Source of the DNA: Glycomyces sp. YM15 | GTDB taxonomy: Bacteria; Actinomycetota; Actinomycetes; Mycobacteriales; Micromonosporaceae | Assembly (NCBI RefSeq): GCF_016918015.1 | Contig: NZ_JAERMK010000020.1 | Location: forward strand, 1-64,000 | DNA: 64,000 bases | Reading direction: 5' to 3' | Shown here: one piece after another, positions 16,683 through 26,758 of the stretch | Layout of the letters: each line of letters begins with the position of its first letter | Position numbering within the stretch: the first letter of the stretch is position 1 | The notes under the pieces: generated by a model | What the model saw: only the letters and a program-made list of their open reading frames with translations | What the model was told of the DNA's origin: nothing | Database searches by the model: none | Translations under genes and position numbers: made by a program

Positions 16683-19333
16683 ACCTCGCCTCGCAGATCA
16701 AGGCCGCCGCGTGGCGTGAGAACCTGGGCGGCTTCCGCGACCGGCCCCTACCCGAAGGCGCCCGAGAGCGGGCCTTCAACCAGCTCGAGGTGGACGGGCC
16801 GGACGAGGACCCGGTCAAGACCCTTGAGGCGATCCTCGGCGGGGCGGTGCCCGAGCACCTCGCCGCCGAACTGCACTCGGCGCGCGAGGGCCTGGCGCAC
16901 GCCCGGACTCGTGCCGAGCGGCGCGGCCGCCATCTCGCCGCCCTCGCGGCGCGGGCCGGGGCCGGGAGCCTCGCCGAGCTCGTCGCCTCGTGCGGGCGCG
17001 ACGTCCACACGACCGCGCGACTGCTCGAAACCCTCGCCACCGAAGGCCACCAGCTGCATCCGTGCGCGCGCACCCGCCTCGGCTGGGACCGGGCCGACCG
17101 GGAACGGTACGACCTGGAGGCGACCCGGCCGATCCGGATCCGGCTCGTCGCCGACCGCGCCGGGGTCCTGGAGTACTCCGGTGAGGACTTCCGCGACCAC
17201 CCGATGCTGCGCGGCCTCGACCTGCCCGACCGGGTGCTCCCGGTGCACCCGTGGCAGCTGGAGCACCGGATCCTGCCGGGCCACCGGGACCTGTTCGACT
17301 CGGGGCGGCTGCACGTCCTGGAGGCGACGGTCCCGGCCTGGCCGACCGCCGCGATCCGCACCCTCGCCGGACACGACGCGCCCGGGTTCCTCAAGCTGGC
17401 CTTGGGGATCCACATCACCTCGACGCGGCGCGACATCTCCCCCGCGACCGCGCTGCTGGGACCGCGCCTGTCCGCGCTGATCGGCCGCGTCCACCGTGTC
17501 GGCGACGACGGGACCGAGTCGCGGCACCGCATCGCCATGGACGTCGCAGGGGCGTGGCTGCCCGGTTCGCGCGACCTCACCGCGCTCGCCCGGGCCCCGC
17601 TCGCCCGCCTCGAGTCCGAGGGGATCGTCTACGTCCCGGCGACGGCCCTCACCGCGACCTCACCGGTGACGGGCCTCAGCCTCGCCGCCGAGTACGCGCG
17701 ATGGTCCGGCGACCCCGACGCGTGGATCCGCCGCTACACGGACCTGTTCGCCCGTCCCGTGCTGCGCCTCGCCGAAGCCGGCATCGGCCTGGAGGCGCAC
17801 CTGCAGAACAGCATCGTCGCGATGCGCGGGCCCGATCCGGTCTTCCCGGTCTCCCGCGACCTCGGCGGCGCCCGCGTCCACCTGCCGACCCTCCCGTGGG
17901 ATCTCGAACTGCCCCAAGGCAGCCCGGTGAACGCTCCGAGCATGGACCAGGTGCGGGCGAAGGTCGCGTACACGCTGTTCCAGAACCACGTCGCGGCCCT
18001 GGTCGCGGTCCTCGAACGCGACCTGGGCCTGGACGGGGCGGCCTTCTGGGCCGACCTGGCCGCCGAACTCGGCGGTCGCCTCTCGAAGGCCGAACGCGAC
18101 GCCTATCTCGCACCCCGGCAGCCCACGAAAGCCCTGCTGACCATGCGCCTGCACCCAGGCGAGACCATCGAGACCCCAGTGGACAATCCGCTCGCCGAAA
18201 CCCCGGTGCACGGGCACCCCGCCCTCGACCGGCACGTCCGGGCACTGCGATCCCCCGCCAGCGCGTGGATCTACGACCCGGCACGCGTCAGCGCGTTCCT
18301 GGAGGCCCTGCGCGAGGCCCTGCCCGGCAGCACCGTGCTGTACGCGATGAAGGCGTGCGCGAACCCGGCGGTCCTGACGGCCGCGGTGCGGGCCGCGCAC
18401 GGCGTGGAGTGCGCCTCCGGCGGTGAGCTGGCGGCGGCCCGGGCGGCGGGGGCGGCGCGGCTGGCGTTCTCGGGGCCGGCGAAGACACCGGCCGATCTGG
18501 CCGCGGCGGCGGCGTGCGAGACGCCGTTGTGGATGCACGCCGAGAGCGCGCGCGAGCTCGACGGGCTCGCGGCGGCCGGGTTCACCGGGCCGGTCGCGTT
18601 GCGCGTCAACCGGGGCCGGGCGCTGCCGGGGACGCATCAGATGACGGGCGTGCCGACGCCGTTCGGCTTCGACGAGGCGGAGGTACCGGCGGCGATCGTC
18701 CGCGCCCTCGGCCTGGGTCTGGACCTGGTCGGGTTCCATCTGCACGCGGTGTCGAACTGCCTTGAGGCCGAGGCGTACGCGTGGCATGTGCGCGAGTCCC
18801 TCGCGTGGTCGCACGCGGCGGCGCGCGGCCGTTTCGAGCTGCGGTATGTGAACGTCGGCGGCGGGCTCGGCTCCGATCCGCGCGGGGCGCGGATCGATCT
18901 GGCCGCGCTGGCGGAGGGCCTCCGGGGTTTGGAGGCGGGCGGGGCGGAGCTGGTGTTCGAGCCGGGCCGGTACGCGGCGGCGCCGGCGGGCTGGTACGTG
19001 GCCGAGGTCCTGGATCTGAAGACCGTCGGGGGGCAGGCGTTCGCGGTGGTGCGCGGGGGGACGCACCATTTCCGGCTGCCGGCGGCGTGGGGGTACGCGC
19101 ATCCGTTCGCGGTGGTGCCGGGCCCGCGCAGTGGCCCGGTGTGGTCGGACGTGGAGGTGCGGGTGTGCGGGGAGCTGTGCACGCCGCGGGACGTGCTGAA
19201 CAGCGGCCAGCGCGTGTCGTCGCTCGCCATCGGAGACCGTCTGGTGTTCGCCAATGCCGGGGCGTACGGATGGGAGATCTCGCATGACCGGTTCTTGGGG
19301 CATCCGGGGCCGGAGCAGGTCGTCATCGGCTGA
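16679..19333 (+). CDS. NIS synthetase fused to a DAPDC-family PLP decarboxylase
   Basis: 884 residues in two enzymes. Residues 1-500 are an NIS synthetase: HQLHPCARTRLGWDRADRER, VLPVHPWQ, LALGIHITSTRRDISP, GLEAHLQNSIV, SRDLGG, ending PVDNPLAE. Residues about 510-884 are a fold-III PLP decarboxylase like SbnH or PvsE. The PLP lysine is in YAMKACANP (Lys 558), with GFHLHAVSN, NVGGGLGSDP, EPGRY and the active-site Cys in CGELCTPRDVL. In staphyloferrin B and vibrioferrin assembly the decarboxylase and synthetases are separate proteins, so the fusion suggests channelling of a citryl-amino-acid intermediate. Codon third positions change from C to G near 18,400, inside the decarboxylase domain. Confidence 0.85.
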   Translation: MNLASQIKAAAWRENLGGFRDRPLPEGARERAFNQLEVDGPDEDPVKTLEAILGGAVPEHLAAELHSAREGLAHARTRAERRGRHLAALAARAGAGSLAELVASCGRDVHTTARLLETLATEGHQLHPCARTRLGWDRADRERYDLEATRPIRIRLVADRAGVLEYSGEDFRDHPMLRGLDLPDRVLPVHPWQLEHRILPGHRDLFDSGRLHVLEATVPAWPTAAIRTLAGHDAPGFLKLALGIHITSTRRDISPATALLGPRLSALIGRVHRVGDDGTESRHRIAMDVAGAWLPGSRDLTALARAPLARLESEGIVYVPATALTATSPVTGLSLAAEYARWSGDPDAWIRRYTDLFARPVLRLAEAGIGLEAHLQNSIVAMRGPDPVFPVSRDLGGARVHLPTLPWDLELPQGSPVNAPSMDQVRAKVAYTLFQNHVAALVAVLERDLGLDGAAFWADLAAELGGRLSKAERDAYLAPRQPTKALLTMRLHPGETIETPVDNPLAETPVHGHPALDRHVRALRSPASAWIYDPARVSAFLEALREALPGSTVLYAMKACANPAVLTAAVRAAHGVECASGGELAAARAAGAARLAFSGPAKTPADLAAAAACETPLWMHAESARELDGLAAAGFTGPVALRVNRGRALPGTHQMTGVPTPFGFDEAEVPAAIVRALGLGLDLVGFHLHAVSNCLEAEAYAWHVRESLAWSHAAARGRFELRYVNVGGGLGSDPRGARIDLAALAEGLRGLEAGGAELVFEPGRYAAAPAGWYVAEVLDLKTVGGQAFAVVRGGTHHFRLPAAWGYAHPFAVVPGPRSGPVWSDVEVRVCGELCTPRDVLNSGQRVSSLAIGDRLVFANAGAYGWEISHDRFLGHPGPEQVVIG

Positions 19334-19451
19334 TCGGCGGATCCGCGCACCGGTGCGGTGCGTCTACGATGAAGGGCCCGAAGCCGACGCGCCGCCCGAC
19401 AGTGCCATCAGCGGCGCGCGCACAGCCTCGATCCCTCATTGAGGAGTCCGC

Positions 19452-20657
19452 ATGCCCAATCGGCGCCACGCCCGACGGACGCACCGCGATGCCGCGAAGT
19501 TGGCGGCCGCGGGCAACCATCAAGGCGCCCTTGCCATCTACGCGCATGCCGAAGGCGAGTTCCGCGGCTGCCTGGCGGTGCACCCGGAGGACCGGGGCAC
19601 GCGGAGCGATTTCGCGGAGCTGCTGGCGGATCTGGCGGTGTCGCACGCGGCCGTCGGCGAAGTCGCCGAGGCGTATGCCGCGCAACGGGAGCGGGTGACG
19701 ATCACGGCGGGCCTGCAGACGGGGACCGTGGAGCGGGCGGCGGCGCGCCTGGATCTGGCCGAGGCCGCGGTGGGCGCGGGGCGGCTGCTGACGGCGGCGA
19801 CGGAGGCGGACGCGGCCTTGGGGCTGCTCGACGATGTGGATCCGGCGGACCCGGGGAGTCCGGGTTTCACGACGCTGGCGGACGCGATCGCGCGGGCCGC
19901 GCGGGTGTTCGCCCGCGCGGCGGACCCGGATCTGGCCGTCGGCGCGGCGGATCAGGCGGCCCGGATGCTCATTGCGGCCCGGCAGGCCGCCCCTGGCGGG
20001 TTCGGCGCGGAGGGCATCGGGTTGGACGGCACGGCCGTGCTGCTGCGCGACAGTCTGCGTCTGGCGGCCGCGCTGCATGCGGGCGCGGGCCGTGCGGGGC
20101 ACGCGCGGGGCGCGTCCGACCTCCTCACACGGCACTTCCCAGGCGTCTCGCCGCCGTCGGCGCCGATCCCGTTGACGCTGCGGGCGGCGTTGGAGACCGC
20201 GATGCGCATGGGCGCGTTCTTCGATCCGGGCCTGATCGAGCGGCTGTGCCCCGACCCGGCCGGGCGGGAGGCGCCGGTGACGGTGAGCGCCCGCTGCGAT
20301 CCGGGGCTCGCGGCCGTCGCGCTCCATACGGTCGAGCCGGCGGTGGAGGCGCTGGCTTCGACGCATCCGAACCTGGCTTGGCGCATCGCCACCGAGGTCC
20401 ACTATCTGCTGACGGCGGCCGATCGGCTCGGTGAGCGGAACCTGCACTTGAACTTCCGCGATCACGGTCCGGCGTGGCTGGCGATGCTGATGGCGCTCAC
20501 GGCGACCGGGAAGCAGGGGCCGATCCTCGGCGACCTCGCGGCCGCGCTGGCGGAGTTGTGCGAGCGGCTGCGGACGCGCCATGCGGCGGCCGAACATGAG
20601 CCGCTGGTGGTGGCGGCGCATCGTTTCATCACCGCGTACGGGGACCCGAGGCGCTGA
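19452..20657 (+). CDS. TPR-like helical protein, function unknown
   Basis: A 401-residue soluble, Ala-rich protein. The N-terminal half contains TPR-like helix pairs (RDAAKLAAAGNHQGALAIYA, then LADLAVSHAAVGEVAEAYAA and similar segments about every 40 residues). The C-terminal half is also helical, with no catalytic motif. It probably acts as a protein-binding scaffold. ATG 19452 has GAGGAG 6 bases upstream. It stands alone, 118 bases after the siderophore fusion, and need not belong to that pathway. Codons end mostly in G, part of a strand-composition block covering about 18,400-21,140. Confidence 0.65.
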   Translation: MPNRRHARRTHRDAAKLAAAGNHQGALAIYAHAEGEFRGCLAVHPEDRGTRSDFAELLADLAVSHAAVGEVAEAYAAQRERVTITAGLQTGTVERAAARLDLAEAAVGAGRLLTAATEADAALGLLDDVDPADPGSPGFTTLADAIARAARVFARAADPDLAVGAADQAARMLIAARQAAPGGFGAEGIGLDGTAVLLRDSLRLAAALHAGAGRAGHARGASDLLTRHFPGVSPPSAPIPLTLRAALETAMRMGAFFDPGLIERLCPDPAGREAPVTVSARCDPGLAAVALHTVEPAVEALASTHPNLAWRIATEVHYLLTAADRLGERNLHLNFRDHGPAWLAMLMALTATGKQGPILGDLAAALAELCERLRTRHAAAEHEPLVVAAHRFITAYGDPRR

Positions 20658-20676
20658 GGCGTGGCTCGGTGCCGGT

Positions 20677-21150
20677 TCACCGGTCGCCGCTGAACCAGCC
20701 GGGGACGTCGAGGCGGAGCAGTTCTCCCGGGGCGAGGGTGCGCAGGTCGTTCTGGAGTGCGGCGAGTCGTTCGGGGCCGATGGTTTCGGCCCACTGGGCT
20801 TGGATGGCGTCGAAGCTGCGGGCGGAGACGGCGAGCATGTCGAGGCCGTGGGCGGTGAGGCGCACGAGTTTGCGGCGGGCGTCGTTCGGGTCGGCGGCGC
20901 GTTCGACGTAGCCGAGTTTCTCGAGGTTGGCGATGGTCTTGCCGGCGGCCTGCTTGCTGACGCCGAGGCGCGCGCCGAGTTCGACGGCGGTGGTCCCCTG
21001 TGTGCCGATGGCCTGGAAGACGAAGCCGTGCATGGGTTTGACGTCGGGGTAGCCGTGGCGGGCGAGGTCGTCGTGGGCGGCGTCGATGATGGCGCGGAAC
21101 GCGGCGAAGAGCTGGAGCGGGAGTTCGTAGCCGGGGGTCGGTTCAACCAT
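20677..21150 (-). CDS. MarR-family transcriptional regulator
   Basis: 157 residues with a winged helix: TAVELGARLGVSKQAAGKTI as helix-turn-helix (about 52-71), then KLGYVERAADPNDARRKLVR, where DPNDARRK is the wing signature of MarR proteins. MarR dimers usually repress a divergent gene until a small ligand binds. The divergent neighbour is a cupin at 21211, and a 36-bp dyad lies between them. ATG 21150 was taken as the start; TTG 21159 would add three residues but would fall inside the dyad. No strong ribosome site is seen. Confidence 0.85.
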   Translation of the reverse strand: MVEPTPGYELPLQLFAAFRAIIDAAHDDLARHGYPDVKPMHGFVFQAIGTQGTTAVELGARLGVSKQAAGKTIANLEKLGYVERAADPNDARRKLVRLTAHGLDMLAVSARSFDAIQAQWAETIGPERLAALQNDLRTLAPGELLRLDVPGWFSGDR

Positions 21151-21154
21151 GATC

Positions 21155-21190
21155 GACAACCAGGTTTACTATATGGGTAACCACGTTGTC
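21155..21190. promoter_or_regulatory. 36-bp inverted repeat, probable MarR operator
   Basis: Outer arms GACAAC (21155-21160) and GTTGTC (21185-21190) pair exactly, and inner arms GGTT and AACC repeat the symmetry. The centre is AT-rich (TTTACTATATG) and could include a -10 element. It begins 5 bases from the MarR start codon and ends 20 bases before the cupin start, ideal for control of both genes. Confidence 0.65.
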
Positions 21191-21210
21191 CATCTTAGGA
21201 GACGCCTCTC

Positions 21211-21588
21211 GTGCGCATCGTCCGCAGTACTGCATCCCGCCGCTCAGAGACCCCCGCGGCGGCCATGACCACCTTCGCCTCCCCCGGCCTCGGCGGCGCG
21301 GCCGCGCCGCTGTGGAAGGTCGAGGCCGCCGCCGAGACCCCCGGCCCCCTGCACCACATCGACGCCGAGCAGGTCTGGGTCGTCCTCTCCGGCGATGTCG
21401 CCGTGACCGTCGACGGCGCCCACGCCGACCTGTCGGCGGGCGACACGATCGTGATCGAAGCCGACGCGGCCCGCCGGTTCACCCCGGGCCCGGACGGCTT
21501 CACCGCGATCTGTACCGGCCCGGCCGGCATGCGGGCCTACATGCCCGGCAAGGAGGACGCGAAGATGACCCCGCCTTGGACCGCCTAG
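21211..21588 (+). CDS. Small cupin-domain protein
   Basis: 125 residues forming a single cupin barrel. The metal-binding motif 1 is degenerate but recognisable: PGPLHHIDAEQVWVVLSGDV (two His and a Glu/Gln position), and motif 2 is ADLSAGDTIVIEADAARRF. Such proteins bind a metal and act as small dioxygenases, isomerases or ligand sensors; the substrate is not evident. GTG 21211 follows AGGAGACGCC. The divergent MarR gene and the shared operator suggest that this protein handles or is induced by the MarR ligand, perhaps a phenolic or quinone. Confidence 0.75.
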   Translation: MRIVRSTASRRSETPAAAMTTFASPGLGGAAAPLWKVEAAAETPGPLHHIDAEQVWVVLSGDVAVTVDGAHADLSAGDTIVIEADAARRFTPGPDGFTAICTGPAGMRAYMPGKEDAKMTPPWTA

Positions 21589-21730
21589 GGCCTCTCCGGT
21601 GAACCGGAACCTGTCCGGCCCGTTCGCCGCGTTGCGGGGGCCGCTGCATACCGGTGGTGTATGCGGCGGCCCCTCCGTCTTGCGAGCGAACGGACTCGGA
21701 TACGGCCTCGCCCTGATGCACGGGGCAGGC

Positions 21731-22495
21731 CTAGGCCGAGCGGCGCTTCGCGAAGTCGCGGAGTGCGCGCAGGAAGTCGACCTCCCGGAAGCCCGGCCAG
21801 TAGACGTCGCAGAAGGACAGTTCGGCGCCGGCGGACTGCCACAGCAGGAAGCTCGAGAGGCGCCGCTCGCCGCTGGTGCGGATGATGAGGTCGGCCTGCG
21901 GCAGGTCGGGGGTGTACCGGTGGGCGCCGATGTCGGCGGCGGTCAGTCGCGCGGCGAGTTCGCCGATCGTGGTGCCCTGGGCCGCTTCGGTGTCGAGCAG
22001 GGCGCGGACCGCGTCGACGATTTCGTCCTGGCCGTCGTAGCCGATGGCCACCGTGAGGTGCCCGCCGGTGCGGTCGGCGGTGGCCTCGCAGGCGGTCTTG
22101 AGGGCGTGCGCGGTCGCGTCGGGCACGTCGTCGAGGCGTCCGGCGATGTGGAGGCGCCACTGGTTGCCGGGCCTCATGAGGCGTTCGGCGACGATCTCCT
22201 CGATCATCGCCATGAGGTGGGCGATCTCGCCGCCGTCGCGTTTGCGGAGGTTGTCGGTGGAGGCGACGTAGACGGTGACGTGGCCGATGCCGATCCCGGC
22301 GCACCAGTCGAGGAGGTCTTCGAGGTGCTCGGCGCCGTGGCGGTGGCCGACGCCGGGGTCGTCGAAGCCCTGTTGCCGCGCCCAGCGCCGGTTTCCGTCC
22401 ATGGCGACGGCGACGTGCCGGGGCAAGAGCTCGGCGTTCAGGTTGCGGCGCAAGCGCCTCGCATACCAGCGGTACAGGATTCGGGGTCCGCGCAT
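21731..22495 (-). CDS. Short-chain Z-isoprenyl diphosphate synthase (UppS family)
   Basis: 254 residues of the cis-prenyltransferase family. The diphosphate-binding motif is VAVAMDGNRRWARQQG (Asp-Gly-Asn-Arg-Arg-Trp), with YVASTDNLRKRDG, IIRTSGERRLSSFLLWQSAG and VDFLRALRDFAKRR near the end. It resembles mycobacterial Rv1086 (Z,E-farnesyl diphosphate synthase) more than decaprenyl synthases, judging by the short N-terminus and the SGERRLSSFLLWQSA region. It would extend GPP or FPP toward the polyprenyl carrier used in wall synthesis. ATG 22495 gives the family N-terminus (RILYRWYARRLRRNL); the ribosome site is weak. Confidence 0.85.
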   Translation of the reverse strand: MRGPRILYRWYARRLRRNLNAELLPRHVAVAMDGNRRWARQQGFDDPGVGHRHGAEHLEDLLDWCAGIGIGHVTVYVASTDNLRKRDGGEIAHLMAMIEEIVAERLMRPGNQWRLHIAGRLDDVPDATAHALKTACEATADRTGGHLTVAIGYDGQDEIVDAVRALLDTEAAQGTTIGELAARLTAADIGAHRYTPDLPQADLIIRTSGERRLSSFLLWQSAGAELSFCDVYWPGFREVDFLRALRDFAKRRSA

Positions 22496-22552
22496 GCGGC
22501 CCAGCCTAACGGGTGGAGCGTGCTGGGGCGGCCCGTTCGGGCCGCCCACGGG

Positions 22553-23018
22553 TCAGAGGTTGGCCGCGGCGTAGGCGTCCATGGCCGCTCGCATGTAGGC
22601 GGCGAAGCCGTCGCCCACCTGGTCGTAGGTGTCCTTGAGGCGGGGTTCGTCGGTGTAGAGCCCGCCGAGCCCCCCGGTAGGCCTCGGCGTTGGGCCGGTC
22701 GCCCCAGTGCTCGGCGATGAGCCGGTAGTGGTCGACGACGACGTCCTGCACGTCGGGGTCGTCGGCGGCCTTGCCGGCCCGGCGGCGGGCGTTGATGTCG
22801 TTGAACGCCTCGGGAATCGCGCGGCGCTCTTCGGGGGTGAGCTCCTGGAGGGTCTCCCAGGCGCGTTCGACGACGGCCTGGTCGGGCCTGCCGTAGCGGC
22901 GCAGGCCGCCGGGGCCGTGGGAGGCCGGCTCGAGGAGGCCGATGGCGTCGTAGTGGCGCAGGGTGCGGGCCGAGACGCCGGCCAGGCGGGCGACCTCGGC
23001 GGTCGTCCAGACGTCCAT
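22553..23018 (-). pseudogene. MerR regulator with TipAS-type ligand domain, frameshifted
   Basis: ATG 23018 (AAGGAG 8 bases upstream) opens a MerR HTH (WTTAEVARLAGVSARTLRHY), then the helical TipAS domain as far as HWGDRPNAEAYRG. At the six-C run 22670-22675 the frame breaks; dropping one base continues LGGLYTDEPRLKDTYDQVGD and ends AAMDAYAAANL at the TGA at 22553. With the shift the product reads into unrelated sequence. TipAS domains bind thiopeptide-like or peptide ligands and turn on their own promoter. As written the gene is broken, but a sequencing error in the homopolymer is just as likely. Confidence 0.72.
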
Positions 23019-23163
23019 TGATGCGCTCCTTCGTTCGTCGTGCGGTTCCGACGGTAGGGTCTGACGTTGCGTCAGCCGCAAGGATTCCGAAGAGAGACAC
23101 GGGTCACGGTCATGTGCCGCGACCTCACCGGGCCCGGGTCGTTGTTCACATGGGGCGGCATTA

Positions 23164-23213
23164 CCCACTCACGTGGGGCGTATTTCCCCCGGAGTCTCCC
23201 CGCTCACGCGGGG
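23164..23213. repeat. Two small hairpins with identical TCAC loops
   Basis: CCCAC-TCAC-GTGGG (23164-23177) and CCCCGC-TCAC-GCGGGG (23198-23213) lie 34 bases apart. The second resembles the core of type I-E CRISPR repeats (CCCCGC..ACGCGGGG), and a third fragment TCACATGGGGCG occurs at 23147. Spacing is irregular and no array or cas gene exists, so this is not annotated as CRISPR. Confidence 0.45.
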
Positions 23214-23226
23214 CAGGAGAAACGGG

Positions 23227-23254
23227 AAGCCCCCCGGCGAGAGCCGGGGGGCTT
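23227..23254 (-). terminator. Terminator of the sdhCAB operon
   Basis: A perfect 12-bp stem, AAGCCCCCCGGC (23227-23238) with GCCGGGGGGCTT (23243-23254) and a 4-base loop, begins 14 bases beyond the sdhB stop. On the minus strand it is followed by TTCCCGTTTCT. Confidence 0.85.
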
Positions 23255-23267
23255 CTTCACGTTCTCG

Positions 23268-24010
23268 CTAGGCGGCGCGGATGGCGGCCTTGCGGAAGTC
23301 GCGGTTGAGCTTGCCGATGACGTCGAGCCCGATCTCCTTGGGGCACGCGGCGGCGCATTCGCCGGTGTTGGTGCACCCGCCGAAGCCGGCCTCGTCGTGG
23401 GCGGCGACCATGCCGAGCACGCGGGTGGCGCGCTCGGGCTGGCCCTGCGGCATGAGGCTCAGGTGGGTGACCTTGGCGCCCATGAAGAGCATGCCGGAGC
23501 CGTTGGGGCAGGCGGCGACGCAGGCGCCGCAGCCGATGCACGCGGCGGCGCTGAAGGCGGCGTCGGCGTCCTGCTTGGGGATCGGCACCGCGTGGGCGTC
23601 CGGCGCGGTCCCGGTCGGCGCGGAGATGTACCCGCCGGCCTGGATGATCCGGTCGAACGCGGAGCGGTCGACGACGAGGTCCTTGATGACCGGGAACGCG
23701 CCCGCCCGCCACGGCTCGATGTCGATCGAGTCGCCGTCCTTGAACTTGCGCATGTGCAGCTGGCAGGTGGTGGTGGCGGCCTGCGGGCCGTGCGGCTGGC
23801 CGTCGATGACGAGGGAGCAGGCGCCGCAGATGCCTTCGCGGCAGTCGTGGTCGAACGCGACCGGGTCCTCGCCCTCGCCGATGAGACGCTCGTTGAGCAC
23901 GTCGAGCATCTCCAGGAACGAGGCGTCCTCGGAGACCTCGTCGATCTCGTAGGACACCATCTTGCCCTCGGCCTGGGCGTCGCTCTGGCGCCAGATTCGC
24001 AGAGACAGCT

Positions 24011-24014
<4 letters not shown>
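23268..24014 (-). CDS. sdhB: Succinate dehydrogenase/fumarate reductase iron-sulfur subunit
   Basis: 248 residues. The N-terminal ferredoxin domain holds the 2Fe-2S cysteines in [17 protein letters not shown] plus a later TTTCQLH. The C-terminal domain has [16 protein letters not shown] and a further cluster [18 protein letters not shown], the three-cluster pattern of SdhB. It carries electrons from the flavoprotein to the membrane subunit. The GTG 24014 start overlaps the sdhA stop (GTGA). Third gene of sdhCAB; a strong terminator follows. Confidence 0.93.
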
Positions 24015-25948
<1,934 letters not shown>

Positions 25949-25949
25949 A

Positions 25950-26687
25950 TCAGTTCACCAGTCCGAACGTGACCGACAGGGGAACGATGGCGAACCCCAG
26001 GACGACGATGAGGGCGACGGCCAGGCCGGTCGCCTGCGTGCGCTTGCGCCACTTCGTGTTCGGGCCGGCGATGGTCTGCACGGCCGACCAGATGCCGTGG
26101 CGCAGGTGGAAGTACAGGGCGGCGAGGGCCAGCAGGTAGAACACGGTGACCGGCCAGCGCTCGGGGCTGAAGGTGGCGACGACGGCGCCGTAGGCGTCGG
26201 GGACGTCCTTGACCGGGTTCACGGTGCGCCAGGTCAGGTCCAGCAGGTGCCAGATGACGAAGAAGAAGACCACGACCGCGCCCCAGCGCATGGTGGCGAC
26301 GGCGTGGCGCGACTCGCCCTTGGCGGGTTTCTTGGACGCGTAGCGCACCGGGCGGGCGGCGAGGGCGCGGCGGGTGAGGACGACGGCGGACCAGATGTGG
26401 ACGGCGGCGGCGGCGATGAGGCCGATGCGCAGGACCCACAGGATGCTCTCGTGGGGCAGGAGCGGCTCGCCGAGGGTGCGCAGGCCGTGCGCGTAGTCGT
26501 TCATCGACTCGCGGCCCTCGAAGACGTGCAGGTTCCCGGCCATGTGGACGATGAGGAACAGCACGAGGAGGATGCCGGAGACGGCCATGGCGATCTTGAG
26601 GCCGATGTTGGAACGCCAGGGCGCCTGGGGCGCCCGGGGGCGTTTGTCGGGCCTTGCGGCGGGGCGGTGTTGCAGATCCGTAGACAC
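25950..26687 (-). CDS. sdhC: Succinate dehydrogenase cytochrome b subunit (di-heme, five-helix)
   Basis: 245 residues with five membrane helices. Heme-ligand candidates are the histidines in [32 protein letters not shown] and [13 protein letters not shown]. This single fused anchor (B-type, as in Bacillus) passes electrons to menaquinone. GTG 26687 starts the operon; the ribosome site is weak. The promoter lies in the 71-bp gap shared with the divergent LysR gene at 26759. Confidence 0.9.
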   Translation of the reverse strand: MSTDLQHRPAARPDKRPRAPQAPWRSNIGLKIAMAVSGILLVLFLIVHMAGNLHVFEGRESMNDYAHGLRTLGEPLLPHESILWVLRIGLIAAAAVHIWSAVVLTRRALAARPVRYASKKPAKGESRHAVATMRWGAVVVFFFVIWHLLDLTWRTVNPVKDVPDAYGAVVATFSPERWPVTVFYLLALAALYFHLRHGIWSAVQTIAGPNTKWRKRTQATGLAVALIVVLGFAIVPLSVTFGLVN

Positions 26688-26758
26688 GTCCAGAGGCTAG
26701 ACGCGATGCGGGTCACGGGTCCAATTCATGGCGTGGCGGTCTTTCATGCCGTTAGGTT

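Noticed and set aside
23140-23215. A CRISPR array of type I-E
   Set aside because: Only one good repeat-like core, irregular spacing (23 and 35 bases), no spacers of constant length and no cas genes.
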